This document shows positions 43,601-53,146 of a stretch of 64,000 nt of DNA, in pieces. The DNA comes from Ceratobasidium sp. AG-K. Its lineage: Eukaryota; Basidiomycota; Agaricomycetes; Cantharellales; Ceratobasidiaceae. The notes beneath the pieces are model-generated. The model was not told the DNA's origin and ran no database searches. It saw only the letters and a list, made by a program, of their open reading frames with translations. Position 1 is the stretch's first letter, and each line of letters begins with the position of its first letter. Both the position numbers and the translations under genes were made by a program. Location: positions 2,294,001-2,358,000 of the forward strand of contig JAWNGF010000002.1 of assembly GCA_037039685.1 (NCBI GenBank), read 5' to 3'.

Positions 43601-46242
43601 TCAGGCTCCTGCCCTGCCTCCAGTTGTATCACAGCAGCCGCTTCCCCAGGCAAGCGTTCCTGAACAATCCTATGCTCAGGCGAACCATCCGTACCAATCC
43701 CCGGCTCAAGCAACTACCTCGCAGCAGCCCTCTACTCTGGCGAAGCACAACTCGTTGTCGTCTGGAGAAGACTTTATCCCGCGCGAAGCTGCCAAGTTTA
43801 TCCTTGATCAAGACGAAGGTGCCAGCAACCAACTTGGATTGTCGCAGCCGAATGTTCACGCGACGCGGGGCCCGGTACCAGGGCAGCGCAGGACGTTTGA
43901 GAGTTCGAGCGAAGACGAGGGCAATAATGAGATTGCCCAGCAGCCAATTGTGCAACCATGGCAAAACGTAAGTCCCTGGCTAGAAGGTGATGAACGACAG
44001 CTGATGGACGACTGCAGGACCCCAATACTTCGCCTGTCCCACGCCAGTCTACGCCAATGACCTTTGCGAACATGGGTGCAAGCGCCAAGACCGAGGCAGA
44101 GCCTCCCGTCAAGCACGAGAGACCAGGCCCTTTGCAAGTATATGCATCCTCTGCGCGAGCGAGTGTCTCCCCGCCTCCGGCACAGCCTGTTACATCACTG
44201 CCGTCCAATTCCCGGCCGGGGTCAGGGTTCTCCGCAGCCGGAGGCAGAAATCTGGGGAGGAAACCATCAGGAGCACGTGCGCCTCCCGTCAAAACACCTC
44301 GCGTCGCGAAAACCGGACTTTCACAACATCCAATCCCGGACGACGACGAGCCTCAACGCGTCCGTGCTCTACCGTCTACACCGTCTCCCGTGCCTGCACC
44401 TCCCGCACCTGCGCCTCCACCACCACCCGCTCTAGTTCAAGACGACATGGCTGACGATCTCGGTGTCGATGCGCTTGCCGCCCTTTCGTTTGCCGAGCGC
44501 GATCAACGCCCGCCCACTCCTCCACGAGAGCAATCACGCCATGTTGAAAACCTTTCTCGCACTCCCTCTCCCCAGCCGCCTGCTGCCTCGCCAAGACCTC
44601 CACGTCAAGCGCCGTCGACGCTCGCCTCCCAAGCTCAACAGGGTCCTGCTTTCCGATCATCATTTGCGCCTTCGAAACATGCAGCCGAGCGAAAAGCAAA
44701 GGCCCAGGCCCATCAAGTTGCAACCGAAGACGCGATGAAACGCCCTGGCCGTGCAAACGGCAAAAAAACCAAGGGCATGGCCACTTCGCGCTCGGGTGCA
44801 TGGGAGTCGTCCGAAGAGGAAGACGCGCAAGATCAGGACGAGGACGGATCGGACGACGAGCCCATTGCTAATCGCTCTGGCCCGCCCTCGGTACACGCTC
44901 AGACCCATGTTCTCGCTCCCCAGCCCCAGCAGCAATATCGTGGTGGATTCCTCGGGTCTGCGCACGGGTCCGCGGCTGATTTGCATTCAAACACTCCCCC
45001 CAACGGTCGGCCGCTTCCTTCGCCTGATGCGCACCCTCCCCATGGACGTCCCCTGCGTGGGCTACCAGCTCTTCCCAATCAAGGTGGTCACAATGGCTCG
45101 CCGGATCACTTTGGCCAGGGACGCCCCCCGAACCACATGTATGGCCCTCCCAGTGGCCCACCAAGCCGTGCCGTTTCACAAGCATACGACGGATATGCCG
45201 AGGAGCAACAGCAGCCTACCCCGCCTCCCTCGCAGCAGCCTTACCGTGGAGCCTACCGCCAGACCATCTGGAACAACAATCTCGACCAGACGCATCGCAG
45301 CACGAGCCCTGGCCAAGCCCAAAAGGACACGTTTGTGCAGATCAACCCGAACGAGACCATGACCAAGGCGTTTACTCCCCAGGGTCTGCTCCAGGCTGGT
45401 CTCCAAGACAAGCACGATCGGTCTGCCAAACGCCAGGAAGAGCTCGCTCGCGAGTCGGGCGCTTCGTTGCTCAACGTCCCCAATAAGCCGCCTCCACCTC
45501 AGACTGGTCTTCTCGGCGCGGTCACTGCTCACGAGCGCGACAGGAAGCGCGATGGTGGTTTCGGTGCCGTCTTGACGGAACGCGAACGCGAAAAGCGCTT
45601 TGCCGAGGACCGCCAACGCAAGATTGACGACTTGCAGCGCCAGCAGCTCGAGAGCCAACAGTCGATGTACGGCGGCGGCATGGGCATGAATCCGATGATG
45701 ATGAACCCAATGATGACCGGTATGGGCGGTATGCCAATGGGACCGATGGGTGGTATGGGCATGATGGGTTTCAATCCGATGATGGGTGCCTTCGATCCCC
45801 AGCAGCAGTACCAGATGTGGGCGGCGCAACAGGCTGCGGCCGAAGCTATCAACGTGCCATGGTCTCGTTTTCCCAGGCTGGATCCGTCGCACCCGGTCAG
45901 GGAGAGGAAGGTGGCCGCGTTGCGAGCCCCATGCCTGGCCAGTGGGGTGGAGGGATGATGGGTGGTATGCCAGGGATGATGGGAATGGGCGGAATGGGAA
46001 TGGGGATGGGGATGAACCCGATGATGGGTGGAATGAGCCCAATGATGACCGGCATGGGTGGAATGAGCGGTATGGGCGGATTCGGTGGTTCTCAGTTTGG
46101 AGCCGTGAGTGGAATGGGCGCCCCCAACGGCATGGGGATGGGCGGAATGGCGCAGGGTGGCCTCAACCCGCGCGACTCCGAAGATGGCCCCACCAGGCAA
46201 TCTGCCAGCCCCGCCGCTGAAGGCTCCGGCAACCCACGCTAA
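40634..46242 (+). CDS. CAF120/SKG3-like PH-domain protein, with a frame break
   Basis: Large fungal adaptor; the yeast relative Caf120 associates with the CCR4-NOT complex. It starts MQVSHPQQYSQYEQRN with a Pro/Gln-rich disordered region, then the first PH-like segment (HQQKIYYSGRLSKRVERGT, GWIDIWCQLGGVTLSIW, RYTNVLTLNTAGSNLLLFV, WAAALRLAAWEKSRLEE). A second segment follows (GQLEGWVRVRVAGQTDWKRF; AVYPERPDLITRSTLVKVEG). After about 42.7 kb the protein is a long low-complexity tail with basic and acidic patches, a coiled charged stretch (FAEDRQRKIDDLQRQQLES) and Met/Gly/Asn-rich repeats to the stop at 46242. At 45845-45847 the frame must move by one base to pass from QQAAAEA into YQRAMVSFSQAGS; no intron fits and one base seems missing. 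Introns at 41416-41476, within 41700-41850, 42400-42455, 42560-42618 and 43969-44017. Confidence 0.82.
45660..46165 (+). repeat. Met/Gly-rich coding repeat
   Basis: Imperfect short repeats encode units such as GMNPMMMNPMMTGMGGM and MGGMGMGMGMNPMMGGM in the C-terminus of the CAF120-like protein, interrupted by the non-repeat segment that carries the frame break. Confidence 0.8.
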
Positions 46243-46657
46243 GCTCTAGACCACGGACCTTTTTCATTCGTTTGCGCATACCCTCTTGTCTCGGTTTGAT
46301 TATATACGGCCGAACATTACTGTTCGTGCAAGGACTTTTGCTCTCAAAATTACAGTACATGAACGCCTGGTATCTTGCTTTGTTTTCAGTATACATCTAT
46401 TCACTTGCGGAACGTTTGCTTGTCGGTACATACACAGTTCAATACAGTCTATGCTGTCTTGAGATAAACGTTGCAAACCCAAGAGTGGAGCCAATATGTC
46501 ATCTGGGCGCTTGACCAGGCGCCGAGACGAGGGTCCATGAGGAGGCGGTTCACATCACCGGACCACTGCGAGTTGCCGACGACAGCGACCCATTGTTTGA
46601 AACAAGCACATCCCAACCAACAACTTGAGCGCTCTAAATAACACTCTATTGTACACT

Positions 46658-49600
46658 ATGCCCCCCGACGCTCCCATACAGGCCCCACAGGCCCAACCCG
46701 ACGCGGGAGCCTCAAGCAGGCCCCTGGGAAGCCCCTCGTTGTATTCACTTTGCACCATTCCCGTCGAATCTGAGCCACACTCGCCCACCAATCCTCGTAT
46801 AGAGCTCAACGCCAACGAGGATACCTCGCTTCTTGCTGGTTCGGGAAACCAGAGGTCTTATACTGGCCTCGCCAAGTACATGCCTGCCATCGACCCCAAC
46901 GCTCGCAAGCTGGTCTTTCGCGCTGGAATCAAGGTGCTCTTGCTATTTATTGTCGGAAGCGTGGTTCTCGGAGGGACTTTATGGGTCGCTTTGCCCACGC
47001 TCGAAGAGTGCGTTCATTTTGGGGTTAATTGTCAGGGTGCTAACAGGGTGATGTACAGAGCCGACAGGCCTATGCTCCGTATTCCCAAGTCGTTTGCACA
47101 ACTACAAGATCTTAATACATTGTTGAAAAAGTATCGTGATGTGTACCCCTATCGAATTTTCGGTGCGTTCATAGTGCCCCTATTCCTCGAATGCCATTTT
47201 CGTTACTCACACACCGTTTTTGGCTTATAGTATGCTACGTGATAACATACCTATAGTACGTGGCTTTCCATCCCCCCTTCATTCACGGACAGAATCTCGT
47301 TCTATTTTGGCCGCCCACATCTCACCCGAGTCTAAATCTGACGATCCCGCTTGTCATTTCCGCCATTCGCCTCGCCTGCGACCAAACATATCGATTTATC
47401 CACGCCACCCTGTGCCTATTTTGGAGGATAGCTTGCAAGCCTTTTCACTTCCTGGGTCAATGTACTTGTCGATTCTGGGTGGCGCCGTCTGGGGCGTTCC
47501 AAGAGCTCTCCCTCTGGCTTGCGCGGTAGGCAACATTCCACGACTCGGTCGCATAGTGCTCACTCGGCCTTGATACAGTGCGTTGCAACCGGAGCGACAC
47601 TATGTTACCTGATTAGTGCCGCCCTTGGGCCAGCGCTCCTTGCCGTGCCGAGTTGGCGCGCTCGGCTCGACGCATGGGCCGAGAAGATCGAGGCTCAGAG
47701 GGATAATTTGATGAGCTACCTTATCGTCATTCGGTGCGTATTTCGATCGAGGCGCATGGTCGTCGCTCTCGATCACGATCGCTACATGTGATTATCTACT
47801 CGAGTATACACTCGTGGGAGGTAGTTCTTGCCTTATCCGGGCTATTAGAAGTGTAGTCGATCGTGATTGAGTGTTGGACGCGAAAAGGATATGTGCTAAT
47901 GCGTTGATAGGATTGCTCCATTTCCCCCACACTGGGTGGTCAATGTGTTGTGCCCTCATGTGGGCATTGGCATTCCCCGATTCTGGATCTCGACATTTTT
48001 GGGTATCATGGGCGTGAGTGTCATTCACACTACTATTGGCGGTGAGTTTTTCCTATTCTTTTTACCCTTGGCGGGGTGGGCCTGCCGCGTGGATACCTGG
48101 AGCCGCATGGAGACCCGAGGCCGTTTCATTTCCCGTCGCTTTAGACTTGGATTTCGCTCGACAGCTTGGACCTGGATATTTCAAATGGCAAACACTGCGA
48201 ATTTGGATTTTACATTTGGACGCGGACAATGACATGAGGCATTGCGAAACTAGTGAGTATTTTTCCTCTTGCGGACTGCGTCGATTGTGGGATCTTGGGA
48301 AGACGCATGTCCACGAGATCTGGAAGAGGGGTACAAGATGCTCGAGCAGCGCTTTATGCGATTGGTGGTGGGCAGAGCGAGCTATACCTCGTTCAATGTT
48401 GAATGACACGAGGCCTGGTGTTATTTGCACCGAAGCTGATTTTCAGGGTTGATGATTGACACGAATTGGTCACTTGACTGACGTTGTAATTTCAAGTGGA
48501 TGCCTGATCCAGTCTTTTATCGCTACGCTGCCTCGTTGGGCGACGGAATTGGCCTGGAAAGGGTTACGGGCCGTTTTAATAAAAGGACATATGCCGGTGA
48601 GATGTATTATCATATTCGAAAGCAAAATGCTAACTTGTCTGGTCGGCAAACTAGTCTATCAAAAGAGCATCCTTTCGGAGCCCCTGTACCTTTTGGCACG
48701 AGTCAAACACGGGTGGGTATCGTGCCCGCGCAGCTCGTTTCAGGGGTGCGTCATTCGCGAGTTCTTGCGGTCGAGAATATGACTGAATGCGTAGGGTCGG
48801 ATAGGGAAGTTGGTCGCTTTGATGACTGGATCAAGACACATTTGCTGCAGCTAGGCGAACACGGCGGATGTGTGCATAGCCCCGATCACTATGGATGGCC
48901 GAGTCTTTGTCTCAGCCACCCTGATCTTTGCGATAGAGCGTTGGAGTGAAGAGCTATCGGTCTGATTTTCCCGATTGGGCGGGGAGGCGGATATCTGCGG
49001 CGATTGTTCGATGGCGATCTACGGTTCCGAGGCACCGTGGCGTCTGCGCTGGAGACGAGAGGACCGTTTTCGCGGACGGTTGGTTAACCCCACAGACCGG
49101 GATGCGTGCCGGCTGGCCCAAAATTTCACGACGGTTTTGGAAACGCGAGAGGGTTGGCGCCCATTTGGGCGTTGCTCGTGCATTGTGACTTGATCTGGTA
49201 GAGTTTTGATTCTGGATGGTTAGATCGGGCGTATTTCATGTGCGGGATCAATTTGGATTCATTACGGCGTGATGGTATCACATGGTCGGCGAACGCATTC
49301 AGGCCCCGCTAATGGCCCACCCCGCCAGTGTTGACAAGTGCTGACTGATTGCAGGTGGACTGGACCAGATGACGAGCCCCGAAGACTTTCATCTGATATC
49401 GTGGCGAAACTTTGGGCTGTTGAGTGCGGTGGTCGTAGCGGTGCTGATACCAGTCGGGCTGCGGTGGTCGTGGAAGCAGGAGCTCGAGGTGGCGCAAGAA
49501 GACGAGGTGCGGTTGGCGGGTGGGCCGGCGGTGGCCCCCAAGGGCAAGATTGTGCTGGCCGAGAGTGACGACGAGGGGGAGTATGTAAGCGAGGAGCGGG

Positions 49601-49740
49601 TGCGGCAGGAGAATAGCCGGGGATGGTGGGCGGCCAGGGCGCAGCGCAAGCAGCAGGAGCGGGAAGACGAGGAAGATGCGGCACTGGCTGCACTATCGGG
49701 AGGGGATCCGGAGGGCCGGAGCCAAACCCTAGGAGACTAA
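46658..49740 (+). CDS. TMEM41/VTT-domain membrane protein
   Basis: SNARE-associated Golgi/VTT-domain family (DedA-like; TMEM41B and Tvp38 relatives), usually ER or Golgi scramblase-type proteins. The N-terminal cytosolic part starts MPPDAPIQAPQAQPDAG; the first helix is VLLLFIVGSVVLGGTLWVAL. After introns come VCYVITYLYLQAFSLPGSM, YLSILGGAVWGVPRALPLA, VATGATLCYLISAALGPALL, the signature VIRIAPFPPHWVVNVLCPHV, GIPRFWISTFLGIMGVSVIH and, after a 1.3-kb intron, GGGLDQMTSPEDFHLISW with the last helix LLSAVVVAVLIPVGLRWSW. The acidic cytosolic tail ends at 49740. The proline-helix order matches the VTT family. Introns here are longer (180-190 nt) than in neighbours, and one is 1313 nt. The next gene's ATG is only 71 bp beyond the stop. 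Confidence 0.85.
48069..48082 (+). repeat. Left arm of 14-bp inverted repeat
   Basis: TGGCGGGGTGGGCC here is the exact reverse complement of 49314-49327. It sits 27 bp inside the donor of the long intron. Confidence 0.8.
49314..49327 (-). repeat. Right arm of 14-bp inverted repeat
   Basis: GGCCCACCCCGCCA is the reverse complement of 48069-48082. It sits 27 bp inside the acceptor of the same intron. Confidence 0.8.
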
Positions 49741-49769
49741 ACGGGCGAGCGTGTAATCGTGATGAATTG

Positions 49770-49775
49770 TATATA
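49770..49775 (+). promoter_or_regulatory. Possible TATA element of Zn2Cys6 gene
   Basis: TATATA lies 37 bp before the ATG at 49812 and 30 bp after the stop of the VTT gene. With so little room, the promoter may lie further upstream within the VTT gene instead. Confidence 0.3.
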
Positions 49776-49811
49776 GAGGCGCCCGGAAGTTGCCAGCTCT
49801 TGTTGCCCCCC

Positions 49812-52726
49812 ATGCTGCCCAACTCTAGCGTGCGTCCGTACCACTATGAGATGCCGCACGTGGCGACGCTGCCGCCGATGATGGGGGCGTCGTCGCTGTC
49901 GCCACCGCCCAAGCCGTCGCGCAAGCGCAAAAAGACGGAAGACGAGCTGCGCGACAAGTCGAGTGCCGAGCCGCGACGTCTGCGGCGCCTGCACGAGGCC
50001 TGTGCGCGCTGCCGAGGCAAGAAGATCAAGGTGTGTGGGTTGTTTGGTGTATTTCGTAGCTAATCGAGCTAGTGCGACTCGAAACACCCCAACTGCGGTG
50101 CGTGCGAGGCGGCGGGTGTCGAGTGCAAGCAGGAAGACCGCCATCGGCAGACGCTGCAGCCCCGCGGCCATCTGGAGCACCTCGAGTCGCAGCTGTCCAA
50201 GTGCGAGGCGCTCTTGTCCTGCGTCCTGCGCGGCTTTTCGCTCGACCAGCTCGACCGTCACCTCGAAGAGGCAGGCGTGCCGTGGCCGCCCAAGGCCAGC
50301 GCATACGACTCGGGCTCGACGGTGTTCCCCCCGTCGCCGTTTACAGCCACCGTCGTGACTCCCACGCGCCCCGAAGACCGCTCGCCGTTTGTTGCCCCCC
50401 GCGTGGACGACATCAAGGGCTCGGACCCCAACAACCTCGACCTCAGCTCCACGCGCGGTCTCTCCCAGTCGTTTGGCGTCGCCCGTGGCATTACCAAGAA
50501 TCTGCCGTCGGAAGCATCGCCCGAGGCCCGCGAAGACCTCGCTGTCGAGGGATACGTTGGCAGTGCTCCCCCCGACGGCCATGCCCCCATCCTCAACCCC
50601 TCCCACTGGCAGCACTCGTCCATTGCCCGCTCCGCCAAGCCCGGTGCACCGCCTGAGCCCCCCGTCGAGGTGTGGCTGCCGCACGACCAGGCCCGCGCGT
50701 TCAAAATCGTCGACGTCTACTTTCGCAATCTCGAGTTTGCCCGTCCCATTTTCATCCGGCGCGAATTCATCGCCAGCCTGCGTGCGCTCTACCGCCTCGT
50801 CGGCGGAGGTCCCCCCATTTCCTACGCCGAGGCCATCGACGGCGAGGAACCCCCCAAGGACGAGCGCAGCCACAACTTTGCGTCGTGTCTGGGCACCGTC
50901 CACGACGACCCTGGCTTTCTCTGCAGCGTGTACCTGGTGTTTGCGCTCGGCACGCTCAGCGAGACGAACCATCTCATGCACGATGACCCCGAGGCCCCGA
51001 TCCCCACCGACTGGCCCAGCCATGTCCTGTTTTTCAATCTTGCGTTGCGCATCAAGCCCGACTTGCGTGTCACCATTTCCAGTCTGCAGGCGCTGATTCT
51101 TTTGCATTGGTATCTCTACACCGAGGTAGGTCATCTGCTATCCGTTAGGCTTGGCTGACCCCCCGTAGCGCAACGGCCGCACCCTCTGGCGTCTCGTCGG
51201 CAACACCATCCGCCTCGGCGTCGAGCTCGGGTTGCACCACGACCCGACCCAACAATCGTGTTTTACCCACGAAGAAGCCCACGTGCGCAAGTGCCTGTGG
51301 AGCATGGCCCTCATCCACGACCGCGGAACCTCGCTCATCCTCGGCCGCCCCCTCGCCATTGCCGACGACGCTTACAATGCGCCTCTTCCCGAGCAATACT
51401 TTAATGGTCGCAAGGCGTTTTCGGATTACATCCGGGACAGTACGCCGATCATTGTCATCCAGGGTGATATCGTCACGAGCCTGTACCGCCCCGGTAAACT
51501 CGACGGGCATGCGCTCATGCGCAATGCGACCCGGATCAACAATCGCTTCATCGAGTACAAGAACGGCCTGCCCAAACCAGAGTATGATTGGTACTTTGAT
51601 GGCACCGACGACTGGCCGTTTGAACAAAAGATCAAGCTCGTGGAAAACATGACCGACGACCACGGCATGACGGTCCTCAAGTACTTTATCAGCCGGCTGA
51701 TGTTGCTCCGACCATGTTCAATGCGACCCAGCTGCACATGAATATCCGTCAGCAGGCCCTCAAGGATGGTAAGCGCTCCGATTACCAGTCGAGGTAGTAC
51801 TAACGTCGTGCAGCCGTCGTCGTCTCGCACAATGTCCTGATCCTGCACCAACACCTCACCCGCTCACCCGACGTCGCATTCTTCGTCTCGCCCATCCCGA
51901 TCCACGTCGCAGCCATGGTCATCCTCTACGCCGAAATCTCCAACTGCATCCACATTTCCCGCACCGTCGCCCGGCACGACATTCACGTCGCCCTCACGAT
52001 CGTGCCCAACCGCCGCTGGAGGTGGCAGCGCAAAGATCTTCACGCCTCGCACCCGCTCATTTCGGCCCTCGCCGAACGCCACTATGGTGCCGACTTTATT
52101 CGCAGTCTTGGACCCCCGCCCCCGCCGATCCTTATGAGCGAGATTCCGTGGCCGTTTATGGATATCGATTCGCTCCAGATTGCGCCCGAGGAGAGTATCC
52201 CGCCCGTGCCTTCCTCGGCGCGCGAACTCGAGCGAAGGCGGGACGAGTTTGAACGACGGGAACGCGCGCTCGAACTTCAACACGTGAACTCGAGCGGCGT
52301 AGGCACTTTTCCACCACCACGCCCACGCAGGAACAGCCCGACGAGTACCACACCGTCCAGCCGCCCGTCCAACCAGGCCAAATCCCAGACCGGTTGTTCT
52401 ACCCCATGTCCCTCGAAGAAAACCTGCTCAACTTCAAGGGTCTCACGCACCCGCACCATCTCCACGGCGCCGAATTCATACCCCAACTCCCCCAACCCGA
52501 CGCGATCCCTGAAGTCCTCGAGCGACTCAGGAACGAACCACCCGAGGGACATGTGGACTTGTACCAGAGTTCGGCGTATTTCGTCGAGGAGCAGTATGAT
52601 CGCGAGCCGTATGATCAGCAGATGGGGTTCAGTGGACCAACGGTCGTCCCTGGTGTTGCGCCGATTGTGTATGGACAGACGGTGGAGAATCCGGCGTGGG
52701 CCCCGCCGTTGGCTAGGCAGGGCTAG
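49812..52726 (+). CDS. Zn2Cys6 fungal transcription factor, with two frame breaks
   Basis: Nuclear regulator of the Gal4 type. Start 49812 (MLPNSSVRPYHYEMPHV). A basic stretch (PKPSRKRKKTEDEL) precedes the binuclear cluster, completed over the first intron: CARCRGKKIKC and then CGACEAAGVEC, with C-x2-C-x6-C spacing in both halves. A linker with helix LEHLESQLSKCEALL follows, then the fungal_trans domain: FKIVDVYFRNLEFARPIFIR, FLCSVYLVFALGTLSETNH, NTIRLGVELGLHHDPT and KCLWSMALIHDRGTSLILGR. Stop at 52726. Two one-base frame breaks are needed: at 51710/51711 (LMLLR to TMFNATQLHMN) and at about 52308-52311 (SSGVGTF to STTTPTQEQPDEY). Target genes unknown. Its coding sequence is visibly more GC-rich at third positions than its neighbours. 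Confidence 0.85.
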
Positions 52727-53146
52727 TCCAGTCCGGGGTTGCGTGATCGGGGGTGGGCTTGCAGTAATTGGGGGACGAGGTTGAGGTAATTCGGTGTGGG
52801 TCAAGTGATTAGTTGTCGATCAAGTAATCTGGGCAGGCGATTCGTTTGTTGTCAATATGGAACTGATTTATCTTTTTCTTTTTGCTTGCTACCGGTTGAT
52901 TATTCCCCTGTAATTTTATTGGCCGGTGGGGTTGTGTAGGATATGAATCGGAATATAAGTTTGCCTGCTCTGAAATTGTTCGAGTGCTCGAGTCTTATAA
53001 CGATAATATCTAGTGTACCAGATCGTCTTGCGTTGAACGTGCATGTTTTGGCCGGGGAGTGATATTGATTCCAAGTAAAAAAGTACAACAGAAACGTACA
53101 AAAGGTACAGCAGACACCACAGTTTGAAAGTTCAGTGTCCTCGCGC
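52727..53146. other. Convergent 3' flanks
   Basis: About 420 bp between the 3' ends of the Zn2Cys6 gene (plus) and CWH43 (minus). No gene recognised. Confidence 0.45.

Larger units (their letters stand above)
48042..49354 (+). other. Exceptionally long intron, possible inserted element
   Basis: Donor gtgagt at 48042 and acceptor ttgcag ending 49354 restore the VTT reading frame (GGC G / GT GGA CTG). The 1313 nt contain open frames of up to about 149 codons (for example 48500-48949 on the plus strand) without recognisable domains. A perfect 14-bp inverted repeat lies near both ends. Confidence 0.7.

Noticed and set aside
45176..46200. Long His-rich minus-strand frames
   Set aside because: They are the antisense of the Met/Gly repeat of the CAF120-like gene (ATG read backwards as CAT gives His).
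49737..51134. 465-codon minus-strand open frame
   Set aside because: It lies antisense to the Zn2Cys6 gene and mirrors its strongly GC-biased codon pattern; no domain is seen.
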